Below, in pieces: positions 6,122 through 11,639 of a DNA stretch of 11,639 nucleotides. The stretch lies in contig CAYFWT010000020.1 in NCBI GenBank assembly GCA_964346955.1, positions 1-11,639 of the forward strand. The letters are read 5' to 3'. This DNA is from CAYFWT01 sp964346955. Lineage in GTDB: Bacteria > Patescibacteriota > Minisyncoccia > Portnoybacterales > UBA2143. Within the stretch, counting starts at the first letter, position 1. Every line of letters starts with the position of its first letter. The translations under genes were made by a program, and so were the position numbers. The notes under the pieces were generated by a model. That model was given only the letters and a program-made list of their open reading frames with translations. It was not told where the DNA came from and ran no database searches.

Positions 6122-7039
6122 ATGGCTCTAGTTATAGAGAAAAAACAAATAAAGGATTGGCTGGAAGAGTTAAAGAAAAAGTTTGCTGTAGTTGACATTA
6201 GGAAAGCAGATTTACCAGCCAAACAATATTTTTTTCCGCCCAGAGAGGAGATTTTTAATTTTGATAAAAAAAGTCAGCGCCTGGCTGTGCCGGGTTATCA
6301 AAAAAATCTTCTGGTCTTCGGTCTAGGTTTAGCAGATTTAGAAGCAATGACTCAGTTGGACGAGATAATGAGAAAGCCCCAAGCTGACTTTTTTTATTGG
6401 CAAAAAAGAAATCAAGCCACCATAGTTGGTTTAACCGATGTATCAGTCAAGGTGGCCCCAGGTGGTGATATGATTTTAGAAAAGATTAATCCTCGACAAT
6501 ATCAGCTTAGGGTAGTCACTGCCAAAGGAAAAAAAATATCAAAAAGCAAATTTTTTAAAGAAGTGGCCAAGCCTCAAATTAAGGATTATTCGGCCAAATC
6601 AACATCTCTTAAAGAGATGCTTTTAGATTCAGAGCTTTTAGCTGAGGCGGTGGCCTGGTCTTTGAACCATAAAATCTGGGACGAGTTGGCTAAGAAGTGC
6701 CTGGGTTGTGGTATTTGCAGTTATCTTTGTCCGCTTTGTCATTGTTTTTCAATTGAAGATAGAGTCAGTTTAGATAATACTGAAGGTAGTCGCCTTAGGC
6801 AGTGGGATGCTTGTACTTTGCCAGGATTTGCTAAAATTGCCGGCGGTCATAATTTCCACCGTTCAATTAAAGAACGCTACTATAACTGGTTTTATCACAA
6901 GTTTGTCCGAGCCTATAAAGAATACGGCAAAGCCCAGTGTGTTGATTGCGGCCGCTGTCAGAAATATTGTCCCGCTGGCATTGATATTGAGAAAGTCCTC
7001 TCCGAGCTAGTAGAAGATTACAAAAAGACACGTCCTTAA
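6122..7039 (+). CDS. hydB: Group 3b [NiFe] hydrogenase beta subunit, 4Fe-4S protein HydB
   Basis: This is a 305-residue cytoplasmic electron-transfer subunit, first gene of the hydBGDA operon, that links the flavin subunit to the hydrogenase dimer. Residues 1-180 are the cysteine-poor N-terminal domain seen in HydB and in anaerobic sulfite reductase subunit A. Two [4Fe-4S] motifs follow: C193-x2-C196-x2-C199-x3-C203-P and C273-x2-C276-x2-C279-x3-C283-P. Further conserved cysteines are C206 and C208 (PLCHCF) and C231 in DACTLPGFAKIAGGHNF. The protein is shorter than the roughly 41-kDa Pyrococcus furiosus subunit. The ATG has no Shine-Dalgarno and lies just after the promoter, pointing to leaderless initiation. 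A 41-bp repeat follows its stop codon directly. An AsrA of a sulfite reductase is the main alternative, excluded by the hydrogenase subunits downstream. Confidence 0.9.
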   Translation: MALVIEKKQIKDWLEELKKKFAVVDIRKADLPAKQYFFPPREEIFNFDKKSQRLAVPGYQKNLLVFGLGLADLEAMTQLDEIMRKPQADFFYWQKRNQATIVGLTDVSVKVAPGGDMILEKINPRQYQLRVVTAKGKKISKSKFFKEVAKPQIKDYSAKSTSLKEMLLDSELLAEAVAWSLNHKIWDELAKKCLGCGICSYLCPLCHCFSIEDRVSLDNTEGSRLRQWDACTLPGFAKIAGGHNFHRSIKERYYNWFYHKFVRAYKEYGKAQCVDCGRCQKYCPAGIDIEKVLSELVEDYKKTRP

Positions 7040-7078
7040 GGACTGTCCCTTAGGGACAGTCCCTGAGGGACAGTCCTT
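7038..7078 (+). repeat. 41-bp palindromic repeat, copy 1 (hydB-hydG gap)
   Basis: The unit begins with AAGGACTGT and ends with its complement ACAGTCCTT; 7040-7062 is itself an inverted repeat, GGACTGTCCC/GGGACAGTCC with a 3-nt loop. It consists of three related modules of the form GGGACAGTCC. Its first two bases are the last two of the hydB stop codon, and its end abuts the GGAGAAAG preceding hydG. There is no T run, so it is not a terminator. Confidence 0.88.
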
Positions 7079-7086
7079 GGAGAAAG

Positions 7087-7911
7087 ATGAGGAATCTTTA
7101 CCTGCCCACTAAAGTAAAAATTGCTAAAATAGAGAAACTCTCTTCTAATGTTAAGCTTTTTCGTTTGAAGAAAGCTAAAGGCGAATTTCCCAAGAACGAA
7201 GAGGGTTTGACTTTTGTGCCTGGCCAGTTTGTTTTAGTGGGTCTTTTTGGTTATGGAGAAGCGCCTTTTGGGGCGGCTTCTTCACCTTATCAGTCATCTT
7301 ATATTGACGTAGCTATTAGACGAACTGGCACCCTTACCGAAGCTTTACATCGGCTTAAAGAAGGGAATGAGGTATTTATGCGCGGCCCTTATGGTAATGG
7401 CTTCCCCCTTAAATTCATCGGAGGCAAAGACATGGTTTTGGTCACCGGCGGCTGTGGTATTCCACCGATTGCTGCTTTGATAGAATATGTTATTGCTAAT
7501 CGTGAAAAATTCGGCCGGGTTCATTTAATCTATGGGGCTCGCACCCCAGCCGACCTTTTAATGAAAAATAAATTAAAAGAATGGGAAAAAGATATTAAAG
7601 TTTTATTGACTGTGGATAAGCCGACTAAAGATTGGAAGGGATATGTGGGGATGGTTACTGAGCTAGTTGATGATATTAAGATTGATGCAGTTAATGCCGT
7701 CGCTTCTATGTGTGGGCCTGGTCCCATGATGGACGCTTTGGAGAGGGTATTAAGGCCATTAGGTATTTCTGACCGGCGAATTTTTGTCAGCATGGAAAGA
7801 AAAATGCAATGCGGCCTTGGCAAATGCCAGCATTGTACAGTTGGCGATAAATACGTTTGTCAAGACGGTCCAGTCTTTTATTTTGACCAAATAGATAAAA
7901 GTTGGGACTAA
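7087..7911 (+). CDS. hydG: Group 3b [NiFe] hydrogenase gamma subunit, FAD/NAD(P)-binding HydG
   Basis: This is a 274-residue flavoprotein that exchanges electrons between NAD(P)H and the Fe-S chain of the hydrogenase. Residues 6-105 form the ferredoxin-reductase-type FAD barrel, with VPGQFVLVGLFG and an EAPFGAASSP segment where many relatives have an RxYS motif, and RRTGTLTEAL. The nucleotide-binding domain carries VTGGCGIPPIAALI (119-132), LIYGARTPADLL and SMCGPGPMM (207-215). The C terminus binds a [2Fe-2S] cluster in PyrK fashion through C242, C247, C250 and C258 (MQCGLGKCQHC, then YVCQDGPVF). A short GGAGAAAG Shine-Dalgarno precedes the ATG, directly after the 41-bp repeat. Two more copies of the repeat follow the stop. 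A PyrK or sulfite reductase AsrB role is unlikely given the hydrogenase neighbours. Confidence 0.92.
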   Translation: MRNLYLPTKVKIAKIEKLSSNVKLFRLKKAKGEFPKNEEGLTFVPGQFVLVGLFGYGEAPFGAASSPYQSSYIDVAIRRTGTLTEALHRLKEGNEVFMRGPYGNGFPLKFIGGKDMVLVTGGCGIPPIAALIEYVIANREKFGRVHLIYGARTPADLLMKNKLKEWEKDIKVLLTVDKPTKDWKGYVGMVTELVDDIKIDAVNAVASMCGPGPMMDALERVLRPLGISDRRIFVSMERKMQCGLGKCQHCTVGDKYVCQDGPVFYFDQIDKSWD

Positions 7912-7950
7912 GGACTGTCCCCCAGGGACAGTCCCTAAAATACAGTCCTT
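7910..7950 (+). repeat. 41-bp palindromic repeat, copy 2 (hydG-hydD gap)
   Basis: Same length and termini as copy 1 (AAGGACTGT ... ACAGTCCTT). GGACTGTCCC and GGGACAGTCC again form a perfect 10-bp stem with a 3-nt loop (CCA). The third module is degenerate (TAAAATACAGTCC). It starts inside the hydG stop codon TAA, just as copy 1 does in hydB. Confidence 0.88.
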
Positions 7951-7991
7951 AAGGACTGTCCCTTAGGGACTGTCCCTAGAATACAGTCCTT
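7951..7991 (+). repeat. 41-bp palindromic repeat, copy 3 (tandem with copy 2)
   Basis: Directly adjoins copy 2, with the same 41-base length and termini. It differs at a few positions, including an A-to-T change in the central module that weakens the internal 10-bp stem, while the outer AAGGACTGT/ACAGTCCTT pairing is kept. It ends ten bases before the hydD ATG at 8001. Confidence 0.88.
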
Positions 7992-8000
7992 GAGAAAAGT

Positions 8001-8765
8001 ATGCCTAAGCCAAAAGTCGCCATCTACGATTTCACTGATTGCGAGGGATGCGAAGTAGAAATTGTCTCTCTAAGAGAGAAACTTTTAATTATAGAAAGCC
8101 GCTTAGACATTGTTGATTGGCGACTGGGCCAAGAAAAAAAACAAAAGGGTCCTTTTGATATTACTGTTATTGAAGGCACTCCCATTACCCAACATGAAAT
8201 TGATTTACTTAAAAAACTGCGCCAGGAATCAAAAACTTTGATTGGCTTAGGAGCTTGTGCTTGTTTAGGTGGTATTCCGGCTATTATTGATAAAAAAGAG
8301 CGGGCTAAGTGGTATAAAAAAATCTATGGAGAAAAATATAAACCACGCGGCATTGATGCTTTGCCCTTAACTGCTTATGTTAAAGTTGATTTTCTGATAC
8401 ATGGTTGTCCGGTTAATGGAGATGAAGTAGTGCGAATTGTTGAAGAATTATTAAGTGGTAAAAAACCATCTTATCGAGGATATTCAGTTTGTTTTGAATG
8501 TAAAGTAGCTGGCAATGAGTGCCGCTTGATAAATAAAAAACCCTGCTTGGGTCCGATTACCCAAGGCGGCTGCGAGGCAATCTGCGTCAGCGGCGGCTCA
8601 GCTTGTTACGGCTGTTTTGGCCTGCGAGAAGAGCCAAATATTGAGGGCCTACTAAAAATTCTTGGCCAGATTACTGATAAAGAAGAAATCGAAAGATATT
8701 TCACCATGTTTTTAAATAAAACCGAGGAATATCAAAAGATAGTTAAACCAAAGATAAAAAAATGA
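8001..8765 (+). CDS. hydD: Group 3b [NiFe] hydrogenase small subunit HydD
   Basis: This is the 254-residue hydrogenase small subunit, carrying electrons away from or to the NiFe site. The N-terminal domain has the proximal [4Fe-4S] ligands C14 and C17 (DFTDCEGCEVEI), C86 (in GACACLGGIPA) and C136 (in HGCPVNGDE). The C-terminal part carries eight more cysteines: C164-x2-C167-x6-C174-x7-C182 and C191-x3-C195-x6-C202-x2-C205, enough for two further [4Fe-4S] clusters, as in cytoplasmic group 3 enzymes. There is no twin-arginine signal, consistent with a cytoplasmic enzyme. Only a weak purine tract (GAGAAAAG) precedes the ATG at 8001. The stop overlaps the start of hydA as ATGA, so the two are translationally coupled and probably made in equal amounts. 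Confidence 0.94.
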   Translation: MPKPKVAIYDFTDCEGCEVEIVSLREKLLIIESRLDIVDWRLGQEKKQKGPFDITVIEGTPITQHEIDLLKKLRQESKTLIGLGACACLGGIPAIIDKKERAKWYKKIYGEKYKPRGIDALPLTAYVKVDFLIHGCPVNGDEVVRIVEELLSGKKPSYRGYSVCFECKVAGNECRLINKKPCLGPITQGGCEAICVSGGSACYGCFGLREEPNIEGLLKILGQITDKEEIERYFTMFLNKTEEYQKIVKPKIKK

Positions 8766-9973
8766 TTAACAACGAATTTATTGCCCGAATTGAAGGGCAT
8801 GGCCATCTAACCATTGATTGGAAAAAGAATCAGGTTAAGCTCAACGTTCATGAAGGGGAACGCCTTTTTGAGGGGATGCTGGTTGGCCGGACGGCCGAAG
8901 AAATGCCTTGGATTACCCCGCGGATTTGTGGTGTTTGCCCAACCGCTCATAATTTAGCTTCTTTAAATGCCACGGAAGATGCCTTAGGGATTAAACCAAC
9001 TCAGACCACTGTTTTGCTAAGGGATTTGATGCAAAGCGGTCAGATGATTCAAAGTCATGCTTTGCATCTTTTCTTTTTGTCTTTGCCTGATTACTTAGGT
9101 ATTGACCGAGGCACAGAATTAGCTAAGAAAAATCCCAAGGCCTTCAAAAGAGCTCTTGCTTTAAAAGAGGTCTCTGACGCCATAGTTGATATAGTAGCTG
9201 GTCGTCATACTCATCCGACCACTTCAACCATTGGTGGTTTTCATAAGGTTCCCACTAAGCCAGCTTTAAAGAAATTACTTAAAAAATTAGAAAAAACAGA
9301 GAGAGCTGTCCAAGAAACGATTGAGCTTTGTGCTGGACTTGACTGGCCAGCACTAAAAGTTAATTTAGAATTAGTTGCTCAAGAAGGCGATTCAATTGTA
9401 GCCGTTTCCTCAGTTAATATAAAAGGCAAGAAGAAATCACCGATTAGAGAATACAAGAGAGATGTCGAAGAAGAAATAAAAAGTTATTCCACAGCTAAAT
9501 TTGCTAAGTATAGAGGCAGAGAAATGCTAGTTGGTTCTTTGGCTCGCTTGGCTGTCTACGGCAACTACGATAAAAAATATCAGCTAGATTTTGCCAATCC
9601 TTTCCATAATAATTTTGCCCAGGCCATTGAGACCTTATATTACCATCAGAAAGCCCAAGAGCTGATTAAGAAACTACTTGAAATAAAGCTTGACCCAAAG
9701 GTGATTAAGCCGAGTTCTAAACCATCGCTTCAGGGAATTGGCACTACCGAAGCACCCCGCGGCGGGCTTTATCATGAGGTTCATTTAGACAAGGACAAAA
9801 TTATCACTTACGCCAATATTATTACTCCGACAGTTCAAAATTTGACCTCAATTGAAAAAAGCGCCCAAGCCCTGTTAGATCAAACAAAAAACCGCTCCCG
9901 TAAAGAAATGGAACGGCTCTTAGTTATGTTAGTCAGAGCTTATGACCCCTGCATTACTTGTTCGGTTCATTAA
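8762..9973 (+). CDS. hydA: Group 3b [NiFe] hydrogenase large (catalytic) subunit HydA, without C-terminal tail
   Basis: This is the 403-residue catalytic subunit that holds the NiFe(CN)2CO site and interconverts H2 with protons and electrons. The L1 motif is R54-I-C56-G-V-C59-PTA-H63 and the L2 motif is D395-P-C397-IT-C400-SV-H403, giving nickel ligands C56, C59, C397 and C400. IARIEGHGHL opens the protein. GRHTHPTTSTIGGF (147-160) and TTEAPRGGLYHEV (328-340) are the other family signatures. The stop codon comes immediately after H403, so there is no extension for a maturation endopeptidase to cut; most group 3b precursors have one. The start ATG overlaps the hydD stop (ATGA). The last 20 bases overlap the 3' end of the convergent hypC gene. 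It is somewhat shorter than the roughly 48-kDa Pyrococcus subunit. Confidence 0.95.
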   Translation: MINNEFIARIEGHGHLTIDWKKNQVKLNVHEGERLFEGMLVGRTAEEMPWITPRICGVCPTAHNLASLNATEDALGIKPTQTTVLLRDLMQSGQMIQSHALHLFFLSLPDYLGIDRGTELAKKNPKAFKRALALKEVSDAIVDIVAGRHTHPTTSTIGGFHKVPTKPALKKLLKKLEKTERAVQETIELCAGLDWPALKVNLELVAQEGDSIVAVSSVNIKGKKKSPIREYKRDVEEEIKSYSTAKFAKYRGREMLVGSLARLAVYGNYDKKYQLDFANPFHNNFAQAIETLYYHQKAQELIKKLLEIKLDPKVIKPSSKPSLQGIGTTEAPRGGLYHEVHLDKDKIITYANIITPTVQNLTSIEKSAQALLDQTKNRSRKEMERLLVMLVRAYDPCITCSVH

Positions 9974-10175
9974 CCTTCTCAATCATATCAAGGATCCGTC
10001 TAGCTTCAGCTTTAGGTAGTTTATTAATAGCCAGTTCATCATGGATTAAAAGATAATCACCCAGCTTAACATTTTTTAACAAACTCAAATTAACCCGATG
10101 CTGATGGTCACCTGATTGCACCGTGGCCCATTGGCCCTTAATTTTAATCACTTTACTCGGTGTAGCTAAACACAT
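9954..10175 (-). CDS. hypC: Hydrogenase assembly chaperone HypC/HupF
   Basis: This is a 73-residue chaperone that, with HypD, carries the Fe(CN)2CO unit and delivers it to the large-subunit precursor. The N terminus MCLATPSKV has the essential Cys2 exposed after Met removal. The rest is a small beta-barrel (GQWATVQSGDHQHRVNLSLL, then KLGDYLLIHDELAINKL) and a C-terminal helix (EARRILDMIEKV), the normal HypC length. The gene is inverted relative to the hydrogenase operon. Its last codons (EPNK) lie antisense to the codons for CITCSVH of HydA. No Shine-Dalgarno precedes the ATG; on the minus strand a TATAAT ends six bases upstream, so initiation may be leaderless. Other hyp genes are not in the window. 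Confidence 0.92.
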   Translation of the reverse strand: MCLATPSKVIKIKGQWATVQSGDHQHRVNLSLLKNVKLGDYLLIHDELAINKLPKAEARRILDMIEKVNEPNK

Positions 10176-10195
10176 AGAATAATTATATTACAACT
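10176..10195. promoter_or_regulatory. 20-bp divergent promoter between hypC and the EamA gene
   Basis: The whole gap is 20 bases. On the minus strand TATAAT (complement of 10182-10187) lies six bases before the hypC ATG. On the plus strand TATATT (10184-10189) lies six bases before the EamA ATG. Both would place the transcription start at or next to the start codon. The two hexamers overlap, so RNA polymerase could not occupy both at once. Any -35 contacts would lie inside the opposite coding region. Confidence 0.4.
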
Positions 10196-11110
10196 ATGAG
10201 CAAAAATAAAGGATTACTTTTAGTTTTAGGGACCGCCTTTATTTCCGGGATAGTTGTTTTTATTAGTAAATTCGGGGTGAGTATTATTAACCCCTATATT
10301 TTCACTGGCTTAAAAAATATTGTGGTTGTTTTACTAGTGGTTGGCTGGTTGCTGATGATGAGAGACTGGCAGATTTTAAGAAAACTTAAAAAAATGCAGT
10401 GGTTAATGCTTTTGGGTGTTGGCTTAATCGGCGGCTCAATCCCTTTTCTTCTTTATTTCAAAGGCCTTTCTTTGACTACCCCAGTTCAAGCGGCTTTCAT
10501 TCACAAGACCCTCTTTATTTATGTAGCTGTTTTAGCGGTTATCTTTTTGAAAGAGAAAATTAACAGAAACTTTTTACTCGGCGGCTTAGGATTACTTTTA
10601 GGCAATATCCTTTTGCTAAAGCTAATTCCTCATCAATTTGGCTGGGGAGATTTTCTTATTTTGATAGCCACTTTATTTTGGGCTTCAGAAAATGTTTTGA
10701 GTAAGTATTTACTTAAAGAATTACCTTCAAGAATTGTTATCTGGGGGAGAATGTTCTTTGGTTCTGCTTTTATTATTCTATTTTGGTTGGTCACTAATCA
10801 AGCTCATTTAGTCGCTTCGCTGAATTTGGAGCAGCTCGGTTGGGTGCTTATTACTTCTGTCTTTCTCTTTGGTTATCTGGCCACCTGGTATACTGGCCTA
10901 AAATATGTCAAAGTTTCCATAGCGGCCACTATCTTACTTTTAGCTAGCCCGATTACTACTTTACTTTCTTTAATCTTTTTGGGCCAGAGCTTAGTTTTAA
11001 CTCAAGTATTAGGTATTGTTTTAATTACTCTAGCTATTTTTTGGATTTATAAATCAGCTTCTTTATCAATTAACTATTATGGCCAAGAGAAATCAACTCA
11101 CCCAATTTGA
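10196..11110 (+). CDS. EamA-family (DMT superfamily) membrane transporter
   Basis: This is a 304-residue integral membrane protein with about ten hydrophobic helices, arranged as two repeated EamA units (residues about 6-140 and 150-285). Typical features are the start GLLLVLGTAFISGIVVFISK, an internal QAAFIHKTLFIYVAVLAVIFLKEKIN segment at the end of the first half, and the matching IAATILLLASPITTLLSLIFLGQ in the second half. Members export or import amino acids, nucleobases, cofactors or other small metabolites. The substrate cannot be read here, and nickel transport is not suggested by any motif. The gene is divergent from hypC across 20 bp, has no Shine-Dalgarno, and overlaps the next gene by 32 bases, which suggests co-expression with that gene. 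Confidence 0.85.
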   Translation: MSKNKGLLLVLGTAFISGIVVFISKFGVSIINPYIFTGLKNIVVVLLVVGWLLMMRDWQILRKLKKMQWLMLLGVGLIGGSIPFLLYFKGLSLTTPVQAAFIHKTLFIYVAVLAVIFLKEKINRNFLLGGLGLLLGNILLLKLIPHQFGWGDFLILIATLFWASENVLSKYLLKELPSRIVIWGRMFFGSAFIILFWLVTNQAHLVASLNLEQLGWVLITSVFLFGYLATWYTGLKYVKVSIAATILLLASPITTLLSLIFLGQSLVLTQVLGIVLITLAIFWIYKSASLSINYYGQEKSTHPI

Positions 11111-11639
11111 TTCTTACGGCATCTTAAGATGCGCCCGTTATGCTTTTATGCCCAATAAGCTCAGTTTGTGCGGCCCAGATAAAAACCGAGACCTTTTTGA
11201 TTATTGTCACACTCAAGAAGTTGACCCAGGCCTAGATTTAATTTTAAAAGAATTTCAGGTGCTTTACCCTTATCTTAAATTTATTGCTAAATCTAACCAA
11301 ATCAAAGACCCCTTTGATGAAAGAGTAATTGAGGCTTATTGGATTGGTAATGAATTATTAGAAAATGTGACCAAATCTGGCCTGTATAATCACTTACTGG
11401 ATAAACAACAGCTAAAAAAGAAACTAAATAAAAAACTTTTAAAGAAGGTAACTGATAAAATCCCTTTAGGGGCTAAACCTCATCATAGTTTTCATGTTTT
11501 AAGTGTTTGGAAGCGGACGGGCAACTTAGATGTTTGGCATACCTTAAATAGCATGGATTTATGCCGAATTAGCTGGGGAAAAGTAAAAAAGATTGAGCCG
11601 CCTTTTCTGGAAGTGACATATCAACCCTTGGTTTTAGAA
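11079..11639 (+). CDS. DUF6390-like protein, 3' end outside the window
   Basis: An open frame of 187 codons starts at an ATG inside the end of the EamA gene (different frame) and continues past the window edge. It reads as a real protein. RCARYAFMPNKLSLCGPD (about 18-34), YPYLKFIAKSNQIKDPFD, EAYWIGNELL (85-94) and KPHHSFHVLSVW (133-144) match my recollection of the DUF6390 family, which has no assigned function. C31, the HHSFH histidines and the Arg/Tyr near the start are candidates for a metal or active site, but that is inference. No Shine-Dalgarno is visible, and the 32-base overlap suggests coupling to the transporter gene. The start is the first ATG before the conserved RYAF block. I recall this family near hydrogenase maturation genes in other bacteria, but could not check it. 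Confidence 0.65.
   Translation, partial: MAKRNQLTQFDSYGILRCARYAFMPNKLSLCGPDKNRDLFDYCHTQEVDPGLDLILKEFQVLYPYLKFIAKSNQIKDPFDERVIEAYWIGNELLENVTKSGLYNHLLDKQQLKKKLNKKLLKKVTDKIPLGAKPHHSFHVLSVWKRTGNLDVWHTLNSMDLCRISWGKVKKIEPPFLEVTYQPLVLE

Noticed and set aside
6807..7010. Out-of-frame plus-strand ORF inside hydB
   Set aside because: It overlaps the cysteine motifs of HydB in another frame and has no recognisable content.
7038..7991. The GC-rich palindromes between hydB, hydG and hydD as transcription terminators or a CRISPR array
   Set aside because: No U-run follows any copy, the genes on either side form one complex, and copies 2 and 3 are adjacent with no spacers. A REP-like repeat fits better.
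9971..10000. A frameshifted C-terminal tail of HydA downstream of the stop
   Set aside because: Sequence past 9973 is hypC coding on the other strand and shows no recognisable hydrogenase tail, so the stop is taken as real.

Overview
The window is AT-rich, has short intergenic gaps and uses the standard code (TGA is used as a stop). It looks like a chromosomal segment from an uncultured bacterium, most likely of the Patescibacteria (CPR) type. That is an inference from compact genes, the style of the membrane histidine kinase, nearly leaderless starts mixed with strong Shine-Dalgarno starts, and a group 3b [NiFe] hydrogenase next to otherwise generic genes. No marker gene proves the phylum.

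Layout. Positions 1-1338 hold the 3' part of a multi-pass membrane sensor histidine kinase, closed by a terminator. Positions 1437-2396 encode a D-2-hydroxyacid dehydrogenase with its own extended -10 promoter and Shine-Dalgarno. Positions 2389-2559 hold the in-frame remains of a 3-methyladenine DNA glycosylase (AAG/MPG family). This runs into a single ORF (2556-3455) that fuses ribonuclease HII to an O6-alkylguanine-DNA alkyltransferase domain. A small HAD-like phosphatase (3504-3986) follows and ends in a strong terminator. A P-loop NadR-like kinase/ATPase lies on the minus strand (4127-4636) with its own terminator. A hairpin-rich divergent region (4637-4828) separates it from a membrane-anchored DsbA-like thiol oxidoreductase (4829-5473). 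A small, very basic protein of unknown function (5570-6046) comes next.

The centrepiece is 6122-9973, a complete four-subunit cytoplasmic NAD(P)-linked group 3b [NiFe] hydrogenase ('sulfhydrogenase') in the order HydB-HydG-HydD-HydA. Electrons would pass between NAD(P)H/FAD in HydG, the Fe-S clusters of HydG, HydB and HydD, and the NiFe site in HydA. The two junctions flanking hydG are filled almost entirely by three copies of a 41-bp palindromic repeat. HydA ends exactly at the His of its C-terminal nickel motif, so it lacks the tail that a maturation protease normally removes. That end overlaps, antisense, the end of hypC, which lies inverted on the minus strand (9954-10175).

Only 20 bp separate hypC from a divergent EamA-family transporter (10196-11110). 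The transporter overlaps the start of a DUF6390-like protein that runs off the window (11079-11639). No hypA, B, D, E or F and no maturation protease are visible, so other maturation genes must lie elsewhere. No tRNA, rRNA, CRISPR array, transposase or origin was seen.
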